Made by a program: the position numbers and the translations under genes. Below the pieces are notes generated by a model that saw only the letters and a list, made by a program, of their open reading frames with translations, was not told where the DNA came from and did not search any database. 5,102 nt of DNA from Verrucomicrobiota bacterium (GTDB lineage: Bacteria > Verrucomicrobiota > Verrucomicrobiia > Verrucomicrobiales > Verrucomicrobiaceae): assembly GCA_009885275.1 (NCBI GenBank), contig VFKY01000215.1, forward strand, positions 1-5,102, written 5' to 3'. Shown here in pieces: positions 1 to 5,102 of this stretch (position 1 is its first letter; every line of letters begins with the position of its first letter).

Positions 1-772
1 GGCGGCACGTGATCCCAAGGCAACAATGATGGTCCTACCTTCGGATCATTTGATCAAAGATGTTGCCACATTTCAGCAGGCTTTGCAGACGGCTTGTGCG
101 GCGGCGAGTGATCGAAGCGCGTTGGTCACAATTGGAATCAAACCCACTTGGCCTTGCCCGAGCTATGGTTATATCGAGCGTGGTGTTTGTATTGATGAAG
201 CCTCGAAAAATAGGCCGCCAATTTATGAAGTGATAAGATTCCGGGAGAAACCCAGTGCCGACCTTGCGGAAAGTTTTCTGGCGCAAGGCAATTTCACTTG
301 GAATGCCGGCATGTTCTTCTGGACGGTGCCGACGGTGCGGGAAAATCTCTCGAAACATTGTCCTGAGTTGTCAGCATTTGTGGATGAGTTACAAGACTCT
401 CCGGACTTTGATGCAACGTTGAAAGAGAAATTCTCCAGTCTTCCCAAGCTCTCGATTGATTATGCGTTGATGGAGAAGGCGCCATGTGTACTGAATGTAG
501 AGGCGACTTTTGACTGGGATGATGTGGGCAACTGGACATCTGTCGGCGCTTATCTACCGAAAGACACAGAGGGTAATCAACACAACTGCGCCATCAGTAA
601 ACTAGAGTCGACTAACAATCTCGTCTTCGCACAAAGTCCGCATCATGTCGCACTTCTCGGAGTGCATGATCTTATCGTGGTGACCACTGGTGATGCTGTT
701 CTTATTGCTCATCGTAGTCAGGCGGAAAGCCTTAAGAAGCTTGTGGATGATCTCCCGTCAGCCTTGCGATAG
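1..772 (+). CDS. manC: Mannose-1-phosphate guanylyltransferase (GDP-mannose pyrophosphorylase), 5'-truncated by window edge
   Basis: This cytosolic nucleotidyltransferase makes GDP-mannose from GTP and mannose-1-phosphate, feeding polysaccharide and glycan synthesis. The frame is open from base 2, before the first ATG at 26, and the residues there (AARDPKAT) fit the family, so the gene starts upstream of the window. 256 residues are visible; the N-terminal GGxGTRLWP/PKQ nucleotide-binding loop, roughly 100 residues, is missing. Visible landmarks in order are VLPSDHLI, GIKPT...YGYIERG, the sugar-phosphate-site FREKP, WNAGMFFW, SIDYALMEKA and the metal/substrate-site DWDDVGNW. The protein ends shortly after TTGDAVLIAHRSQAESLKKLV, so it has no C-terminal cupin phosphomannose-isomerase domain and is the short, monofunctional form. 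The usual PETGYGYI motif reads PCPSYGYI here. ruvX starts 10 bp downstream. The exact sugar specificity is inferred from motifs; a related sugar-1-phosphate nucleotidyltransferase is less likely. Confidence 0.9.
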   Translation, partial: AARDPKATMMVLPSDHLIKDVATFQQALQTACAAASDRSALVTIGIKPTWPCPSYGYIERGVCIDEASKNRPPIYEVIRFREKPSADLAESFLAQGNFTWNAGMFFWTVPTVRENLSKHCPELSAFVDELQDSPDFDATLKEKFSSLPKLSIDYALMEKAPCVLNVEATFDWDDVGNWTSVGAYLPKDTEGNQHNCAISKLESTNNLVFAQSPHHVALLGVHDLIVVTTGDAVLIAHRSQAESLKKLVDDLPSALR

Positions 773-782
773 ACGTGATAAA

Positions 783-1235
783 ATGAAAATGACTCGTATT
801 CTCGGCATTGATCATGGCACGGTGCGCATCGGTCTCGCTCTCAGCGATGAATTGGGTATGTTTGCTCACCCCTTAAAAACGCTGGATACGAGCACCTCGG
901 TGGAGCAGGAAATTGCCGACCTTGTAACTCAAAAACGCATTCATGAAGTGGTCATTGGCTTACCCTTGAGGATGGATGGTCAACGGGGTGAAGCTAGCAA
1001 GCGAGTAGAAGTTTTTGCCGACAGACTCCGCAAGGTCTTGCCCCATGAAGTTCGAATCGAGATGGTGGATGAACGTCTTACCAGTGTTGCCGCGGAACGC
1101 AGCCTTGGCCTTGAGGGGAAAATGAAATCACTTGAGCAAAAAAAGTTGGTGGATCAAATCGCTGCGGTGGCTATTCTGCAAGATTATCTCAATACCAAAC
1201 AAGGTGCAGAAGCTTGGTTGTTGCCTGAAGAATAA
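783..1235 (+). CDS. ruvX: RuvX/YqgF RNase H-fold nuclease (pre-16S rRNA processing; putative Holliday junction resolvase)
   Basis: This is a 150-residue protein, the usual size for the family. YqgF proteins have an RNase H-like fold. They act in 5' maturation of 16S rRNA and have also been annotated as Holliday junction resolvases. The sequence shows the N-terminal strand with the first metal-binding Asp (GIDHGTVRIGLA, D10), the central VIGLPLRMDG motif (about 57-66), the VDERLTS segment with catalytic Glu97, and the C-terminal KKLVDQIAAVAILQDYL helix with Asp124. The acidic triad is therefore intact. I chose ATG 783 because homology begins just after it; ATG 789 is an equally possible start two codons later. 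The frame is open back to an ATG at 690, but that would overlap manC and add non-homologous residues. No clear Shine-Dalgarno precedes the start. The 10-bp gap after manC and 15-bp gap before truA suggest cotranscription. Confidence 0.94.
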   Translation: MKMTRILGIDHGTVRIGLALSDELGMFAHPLKTLDTSTSVEQEIADLVTQKRIHEVVIGLPLRMDGQRGEASKRVEVFADRLRKVLPHEVRIEMVDERLTSVAAERSLGLEGKMKSLEQKKLVDQIAAVAILQDYLNTKQGAEAWLLPEE

Positions 1236-1250
1236 AAACCCTTGGGTGTG

Positions 1251-2027
1251 ATGATGCGCAAACTAAAACTAACTCTGGCCTATGATGGTCGTCCGTGGAG
1301 TGGCTGGCAATCCCAGCATAATGGCGTGGCGGTGCAAGCGCAGTTAGAGAAAGCCCTGCTAAAAATCACCGGACAAGAGGTCATCGTGCGCGGCTCAGGA
1401 CGCACAGATGCCGGCGTTCATGCTCGTGGACAGATCGCCCATGTCGAGGTGGAGAATCTGGATTGGCCCGGAGAAATATGGGTTCGCGCCATGAATGCAA
1501 ATCTTCCCTTTAGTATTCGGGTTTTGCAGTGCGAAGAGGTTGCGCCCGAATTTCATGCGCGGTTTGATGCCACCGGGAAAATTTATGAATACCGCATCTG
1601 GCGCGGTCAGGTGATGTCTCCCTTTGAAGTGGGGTTGGCCTGGCATGTGTTTGGTGAATTGAACATGCCGCTTATCCGTGAGGGCGCGGCTTCCTTCTGT
1701 GGTACCCACAACTTTGCGCGGCTTTCGGCAAATCGTGGTGACATCACTGACATCGAGCGTCGCACCAATGCGGAAGGTCTTACTCGCACCGTGCATGGGA
1801 TTGATGTTTTTGAAGAGGGTGAAGTGCTTCGGCTCGTATTTGAAGGGGATGGATTTCTCTATAAAATGGTGCGCATGATGGTCGGCAGCCTTGTTCATGC
1901 CGCCCGTGGAAGAGCGGACGCCCAATGGCTTCGAAGTCTTGTCGAGGAGCCTGATGGAGAAAAGAGCAATCACAGCGCACCCGCAGATGGCCTTTCCCTG
2001 ATTCGAGTGCTGTATCCAGTACCGTAA
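1251..2027 (+). CDS. truA: tRNA pseudouridine(38-40) synthase TruA
   Basis: TruA isomerises uridines 38-40 in the tRNA anticodon stem-loop to pseudouridine, in the cytosol. The 258-residue protein has normal family length. Motifs run in the expected order: LAYDGRPWSGWQSQ at the N-terminus, GRTDAGVHA with the catalytic nucleophile Asp53, MNANLPFSIRV, FHARFDATGKIYEYRIW with the conserved active-site Tyr, GTHNFARLSA, GDGFLYKMVRMMVGSLV, and the terminal PADGLSLIRVLYP. No key residue is missing. ATG 1251 and ATG 1254 are adjacent candidate starts. A TTG at 1242 would add three residues, but the GGGTG just before 1251 is a plausible weak ribosome-binding site for the ATGs and would fall inside that longer reading. 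It is probably the last gene of the manC-ruvX-truA run. Its stop lies 5 bp from the stop of the oppositely oriented permease gene. Confidence 0.95.
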   Translation: MMRKLKLTLAYDGRPWSGWQSQHNGVAVQAQLEKALLKITGQEVIVRGSGRTDAGVHARGQIAHVEVENLDWPGEIWVRAMNANLPFSIRVLQCEEVAPEFHARFDATGKIYEYRIWRGQVMSPFEVGLAWHVFGELNMPLIREGAASFCGTHNFARLSANRGDITDIERRTNAEGLTRTVHGIDVFEEGEVLRLVFEGDGFLYKMVRMMVGSLVHAARGRADAQWLRSLVEEPDGEKSNHSAPADGLSLIRVLYPVP

Positions 2028-2032
2028 CTATT

Positions 2033-3283
2033 TTATATCTCTTCCTCTTTCTCCGAGGGTAGTAAAAGAGCAATGAAGGCGGCAGGGATGAAAAGAAATC
2101 CTGCATAGAGAAGCGCGTGACGAAAGTCGCCCACACTACTGAAGAGACCAAAAAACACAGTGCCGCCCGCAGCGACAATGCGCCCAAAGTTGTAACAGAA
2201 CCCTGCGCCCGTGGTCCGGAGCATGGTCGGAAATAAGGGGGGGAGACACATCGTAAAAAGGCCGAACACACCCTGACAGACGCCAATAAGGGCGAACCAC
2301 CAGAGGGTGGCTTGATAACTCCATTCCGAACTGAAGCAGAGAGTCATACTTGCCGCATAAGCTGCAAACATAAAAGCAATGACATTGCGGTAGCCAAACT
2401 TTTTCGCCAAGCCGCCACAAACAAAGTTTCCAATGACAGAACCAAACATCATCCAAAACAACGATTGCACGGCGACATTGTTTTTTACGGCATCTGTGGC
2501 AAGGGCGAACTCTGGCAAGGAGCGCACATGGCGCTGCTGCCAGAAGATGAATGCCCAATGTGCCGTCAGAGAAACGGCGCAGATGATCAACACTCGCCAA
2601 GTCACCCCACGAACCTTGGGGCCAAAAAGCGCCATGAGACCCGGTGGTTTGGCTTGACCCTTGGCAGCCTCCCATTCCTCAGTTTCAGGCACCGCTTTGC
2701 GAATCCACAAAGTGAGAAGTGCCGGGAGAATTCCCACGAGAAAGATGAGGCGATTACTCTCGTCTTCTTTAAGCAGAAAGCCTGCAAAACAGGCCAGCAT
2801 GACACCGACGTTGACGGCCGTCTGTAGAATCGCCGCCATCCAGGGGCGCCAACTTTTGGGCCATGTTTCCACTAGCAAGGATGCGCCCACGGCCCATTCT
2901 CCGCCGATCCCAAGTGCGGCAAGAAAACGACAGAGCATGAGCTGCCACCATGTTTGAGCAAACGCAGAAAGACCTGTGAAGCAGGCATAGGTTAGAATGG
3001 TAAAAAGCAGCGCCTTACGTCGGCCAAGCACATCTCCGATACGACCAAAGAAGGCTCCACCGAAAGCCCAGCCCACAAGGAATGCCGCCTGAATAATGGA
3101 CGACTTAGCGCTGACATTAGGGTCGCTAGTGGTGGTAAGTAAAAGGGAAGCCACGAAGGGCGTCGCCACCAAAGTGTAAAGATGCATGTCAAGCCCGTCG
3201 AACATCCATCCCAACCATGCTGCAAATCCAGAGCGGACTTGTTGTTTGGAAAGATCACGAATACGGGTTACTTCTTGGGACAT
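2033..3283 (-). CDS. Major facilitator superfamily permease, metabolite:H+ symporter type (SHS/AAHS-like)
   Basis: A 416-residue inner-membrane secondary transporter with about 12 hydrophobic helices, roughly at 19-48, 64-84, 91-109, 112-133, 148-171, 177-195, 229-248, 270-292, 298-316, 324-346, 362-383 and 388-408. Family signatures are the TM1 acidic motif WMFDGLD (Asp29, Asp32), loop 2-3 motif A GRIGDVLGRRK (80-90), and the TM4 segment ALGIGGEWAVGASLLVE. A VPETEEW sequence follows TM6 where sugar-porter-like members carry PESPRW, and the TM10-11 segment LFPTMLRTTGAGFCYNFGR is present. These features resemble sialate and aromatic-acid:H+ symporters, but the substrate cannot be read from sequence. 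ATG 3283 is chosen; a TTG at 3307 would add eight residues (FPPDSPS-type) that look like non-coding leader. Neither start has a clear Shine-Dalgarno. The gene lies 55 bp downstream of the nuclease-like gene on the same strand, so cotranscription is possible. It ends tail-to-tail with truA. Confidence 0.88.
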   Translation of the reverse strand: MSQEVTRIRDLSKQQVRSGFAAWLGWMFDGLDMHLYTLVATPFVASLLLTTTSDPNVSAKSSIIQAAFLVGWAFGGAFFGRIGDVLGRRKALLFTILTYACFTGLSAFAQTWWQLMLCRFLAALGIGGEWAVGASLLVETWPKSWRPWMAAILQTAVNVGVMLACFAGFLLKEDESNRLIFLVGILPALLTLWIRKAVPETEEWEAAKGQAKPPGLMALFGPKVRGVTWRVLIICAVSLTAHWAFIFWQQRHVRSLPEFALATDAVKNNVAVQSLFWMMFGSVIGNFVCGGLAKKFGYRNVIAFMFAAYAASMTLCFSSEWSYQATLWWFALIGVCQGVFGLFTMCLPPLFPTMLRTTGAGFCYNFGRIVAAGGTVFFGLFSSVGDFRHALLYAGFLFIPAAFIALLLPSEKEEEI

Positions 3284-3338
3284 GGATGGAGAGTCTGGAG
3301 GGAACAATCAGGTGTGGCAAGAGTGGAGAATAATTTTT

Positions 3339-4079
3339 CTAAAGCTTCGGTAATGCTTCCGGAGCGAAGGCCCAGGCTCCGACTCGTTCACTCTTGGCCA
3401 TTGCCAAGGCTTTCCCGAGCATTGCTTTATAGCGATCTAACGGTGGCAAGATGTCTGGCAAGAGTTTGGTCTGAAGGCCTAAAGGCATCGCAAACCCACG
3501 GCGCACCAGCATTTCACCGAGATCGAATTGTTTTCCCGGCTCGGCTTCCACTGTGATAAAGGCATAGTAGCGTTCTGTATCAGGCACTTTACCCCATTTG
3601 GTATAGAGCTTGAAGGGATGATCGCGCAGCAATTGTGAGACCCATGTCCGCGCTTCATTGCCTGAATCCATCACGCGCTCAACCGGCGCTTTATGAAAAT
3701 AATTAGATTGTTCATGGAGACGGCTCGGACGAATCCATGATGTCTCTGCCGCATCCACAAAATAAAGTACAAATACATCCTCTTTGGATCCGCTGCGAAT
3801 GCGCAAGGTATCAGCTTCGTTGGCGCGACTGACAATAAGAGAGGGGCGTGGCAAAACCCACCAGTCTCCTTGTTTATAGTCGCGCGTTTCTTGCACCGCT
3901 TCATCCACTGGAATGGCAACTGGAACGGCGCGAGGCACTTCTATCTCAGCAATGGGTGCAACGATAGTTGTTTCAGATGGCAATCGATAGCGCGCCTTCA
4001 TTAACATCCCAACAAGCAAAACAAAAAAAAGCACAACGACAGCTAGGATGTAGTTGTTGATGGAGACACGGGGCTTCAT
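3339..4079 (-). CDS. Membrane-anchored staphylococcal nuclease-like (SNase/thermonuclease) protein, probable active-site variant
   Basis: A 246-residue protein. Residues 1-9 carry Lys and Arg, followed by one hydrophobic helix (about 10-27), which fits an uncleaved N-terminal membrane anchor. A Pro/Val/Glu-rich linker (about 33-65) leads to a C-terminal SNase-type OB-fold domain (about 80-240). My hand alignment to Staphylococcus aureus nuclease matches EADTLRI to the DGDTV strand (Asp90 = Asp21) and VLYFVDAAE to RLLLVDTPE (Asp109 = Asp40, Glu112 = Glu43). It also matches ERYYAFI to GRGLAYI (Arg170 = Arg87), GEMLVRRGFA to NEALVRQGLA, and a closing helix ending GAW to IW. The position of catalytic Arg35 is Val104, encoded GTA. 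The segment RLHEQSNYFH is an insertion recalled from other thermonuclease-like proteins. Topology suggests an extracytoplasmic domain. It may be a weak nuclease or a non-catalytic nucleic-acid-binding relative. The ATG at 4079 has no Shine-Dalgarno and sits 15 nt past a heptamer repeat array. Confidence 0.8.
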   Translation of the reverse strand: MKPRVSINNYILAVVVLFFVLLVGMLMKARYRLPSETTIVAPIAEIEVPRAVPVAIPVDEAVQETRDYKQGDWWVLPRPSLIVSRANEADTLRIRSGSKEDVFVLYFVDAAETSWIRPSRLHEQSNYFHKAPVERVMDSGNEARTWVSQLLRDHPFKLYTKWGKVPDTERYYAFITVEAEPGKQFDLGEMLVRRGFAMPLGLQTKLLPDILPPLDRYKAMLGKALAMAKSERVGAWAFAPEALPKL

Positions 4080-4094
4080 GAGAAACCACTATGG

Positions 4095-4127
4095 AGGTTC
4101 AAGGTTCAAGGTTCAAGGTTCAAGGTT
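4095..4127. repeat. Heptanucleotide tandem repeat, (AGGTTCA)x4.7
   Basis: Four perfect copies of AGGTTCA (4095-4101, 4102-4108, 4109-4115, 4116-4122) and a partial fifth (AGGTT, 4123-4127) form an uninterrupted period-7 tract. It lies between two minus-strand genes, and its near edge is 15 nt upstream of the nuclease-like start codon. The period is not a multiple of three and the tract lies outside any supported gene. Such perfect short arrays are prone to slippage, so copy number may vary between strains; that is inference. Confidence 0.93.
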
Positions 4128-4177
4128 AGGCGGGGATGATGTCCTCTCTTGAACCTGAAACCTTCATCCTTGAACCT
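4095..4177. repeat. Imperfect inverted repeat (30-nt arms, 23-nt loop) built from the heptamer array
   Basis: The arm at 4095-4124 is complementary to the arm at 4148-4177 at 26 of 30 positions without gaps. The outer 10 and inner 9 positions match perfectly, and the four mismatches fall in the middle third. The loop is 4125-4147. The right arm contains degenerate reverse copies of the heptamer (TGAACCT at 4150-4156 and 4171-4177, with a one-base-longer variant between). Because the left arm is periodic, the stem can also pair in registers shifted by seven. No T-run follows on either strand, so it is not a canonical intrinsic terminator. It may act as an mRNA-stabilising hairpin, as a block between the PHP and nuclease genes, or may be a dispersed palindromic element. 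Confidence 0.85.
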
Positions 4178-4183
4178 ATCGGT

Positions 4184-5102
4184 TCATTTCTCCCACCCGA
4201 CAGGCTGTGTCCAAGCCTGTTCGGTCTGTCCTTCCCAAGCGGGATTCTTGGGCGTCTTTGATGAGATGACCGTGGCTCGTACAAACAGTTCGTCGCCGGT
4301 GAGTTGATACTCGGGGGTAAGGCTGTCGGATTTCGCCAATACCTTGCCGACATCGTCGGAGTAAGCGAGACGGATCGGGTTCGTGTCTTTCGGATCGGCG
4401 GGAACCTCTTTCACGGCGCGGTCATAGTCGCGCCGAGTTCCGTGGAATTCCGTGACATAGGTGACACCCGGCTCGGGTTTGATTTTGAGAACGAGCTTTT
4501 TGGTCGTCTTGTCAAAGGTTACGTTTTCCAAGGTCACGCCGGTGGAGCAGTAATAGTCACCACGCTGCATGGCAGTTATCAAGGTGTCGGCGTCAAGCTT
4601 GCCAGCGCGAACCATGACCCAACCGTGCCCCGGGGTGGAATCGCCGCCGTGATAATGATGCGAGTCGTCACTGGCAATGCCGTAGAGGGCTGGCGCCTTT
4701 AGTTCAGCAAGCCGGATTGTGTTCGCCACATCCCAAATCTTCTCGCTTTTGGAAGTCGCCCGAAGTGAGTCGCCTTCGATATTCGTCTTGGGATGTCCGT
4801 TGAACACCTCAAAGTATCGATCTTCGATCACATGAGCAAGATCCTCTGCCGTGAGCGCCCACTGGAAGTTCGGGTGATTGACGTGTGCGAGCATGGGCTT
4901 GCCGGTTTTCAGTGCTTGTTCGGCGACCATTTGCAAATTTTGCCTCATCACATCACGGATGGAGGCGAGGTCTTTGATGGGAGCGATGGGCTGGCTCAGA
5001 TTGATCGCATTGATGTGGACCGGGATCTTGCCGATGCCGGTGCTGATTTCCTCCGCCTCTAACAGCAGGAATGCCCCGGGTTTTTCAACCTTCTTCCGAT
5101 AC
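4184..5102 (-). CDS. PHP-domain metallohydrolase-like protein, 5'-truncated by window edge
   Basis: 305 residues are visible to the TGA stop; the frame stays open to the window edge, so the N-terminus, including any HxH metal motif, lies outside. The PHP fold is a metal-dependent phosphoesterase-type barrel. Visible signatures are FLLLEAEEIS (11-20, the acidic GxE-like motif), KIPVHINAIN (25-33), the metal-ligand segment LAHVNHPNF (71-79), YFEVFNGHP (96-104), and SDDSHHYHGG (144-153), which matches the SDxH motif of PHP proteins. TPGHGWVMVRA and GDYYCSTGV follow. The tail (about 190-305) is beta-rich with LENVTFDKTTKKLVLKIK and ends near QAWTQPVGWE; this resembles PHP proteins I recall from Verrucomicrobia and Planctomycetes. 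Substrate and location are unknown because the signal-peptide region is not in view. The GTG codon at 4951 is internal Val, not the start. The gene reads toward the nuclease-like gene 104 bp away. Confidence 0.82.
   Translation of the reverse strand, partial: YRKKVEKPGAFLLLEAEEISTGIGKIPVHINAINLSQPIAPIKDLASIRDVMRQNLQMVAEQALKTGKPMLAHVNHPNFQWALTAEDLAHVIEDRYFEVFNGHPKTNIEGDSLRATSKSEKIWDVANTIRLAELKAPALYGIASDDSHHYHGGDSTPGHGWVMVRAGKLDADTLITAMQRGDYYCSTGVTLENVTFDKTTKKLVLKIKPEPGVTYVTEFHGTRRDYDRAVKEVPADPKDTNPIRLAYSDDVGKVLAKSDSLTPEYQLTGDELFVRATVISSKTPKNPAWEGQTEQAWTQPVGWEK

Noticed and set aside
690..782. Upstream in-frame ATG extending ruvX to 181 residues
   Set aside because: It would overlap the end of manC by over 80 bp, and the extra N-terminal residues have no family counterpart; homology starts right after 783.
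1395..1973. 192-codon open frame antisense to truA
   Set aside because: It lies wholly opposite a well-conserved truA and shows no recognisable domain or start context; it is a shadow of the real gene's codon use.
2312..2827. 171-codon open frame on the plus strand inside the permease gene
   Set aside because: It is antisense to membrane helices of a clear MFS gene and has a low-complexity, polar, family-less translation.
3284..3338. Promoter or terminator between the nuclease-like and permease genes
   Set aside because: A short A/T run follows the nuclease stop, but I see no preceding GC stem and no convincing -35/-10 pair.
4095..4177. CRISPR array or intrinsic terminator
   Set aside because: The repeat unit is 7 nt with no spacers, so it is not CRISPR. 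The hairpin lacks a following T-run on either strand and has a 23-nt loop, so it is not a canonical terminator.
4304..4702. 132-codon plus-strand frame opposite the PHP gene
   Set aside because: The minus-strand frame carries the PHP motifs and stays open to the window edge; the plus-strand frame has no recognisable family.

Overview
This is a bacterial chromosomal window of moderate G+C (near one half by eye). It holds six protein-coding genes, two of them cut by the window edges, in two convergent blocks. No rRNA, tRNA, CRISPR, phage or transposase sequence was recognised. The gene mix suggests a Verrucomicrobiota or Planctomycetota-type bacterium: a PHP-domain protein with a C-terminal beta-rich extension, a membrane-anchored thermonuclease-like protein of the 'LYFVD.aE ... 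EQ..YF' type, and a GMP-ruvX-truA run. That placement rests on remembered family resemblance, not on a search.

Plus-strand block (1-2027): the 3' three quarters of a mannose-1-phosphate guanylyltransferase gene (GDP-mannose synthesis), then ruvX/yqgF (RNase H-fold pre-16S rRNA processing factor / putative Holliday junction resolvase), then truA (tRNA pseudouridine synthase). The gaps are 10 and 15 bp, so the three probably share a transcript. The last two are housekeeping RNA-maturation genes.

Minus-strand block (5102 to 2033, read right to left): the 3' part of a PHP-domain metallohydrolase-like gene, a 104-bp intergenic region, a membrane-anchored staphylococcal-nuclease-like protein, and a 12-helix MFS permease of the sialate/aromatic-acid:H+ symporter type. 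The permease ends only 5 bp from the truA stop codon, tail to tail, with no visible terminator.

The most unusual non-coding feature lies in the 104-bp gap between the PHP and nuclease-like genes. A period-7 tandem array (AGGTTCA, 4.7 copies, 4095-4127) faces a degenerate inverted copy of itself. Together they form 30-nt arms with 26/30 complementarity around a 23-nt loop (4095-4124 / 4148-4177). The most unusual protein feature is that the nuclease-like protein keeps four of the five classic SNase active-site positions but has Val where catalytic Arg35 should be. Otherwise the region looks ordinary, and I found no clear evidence of a new multi-gene system.
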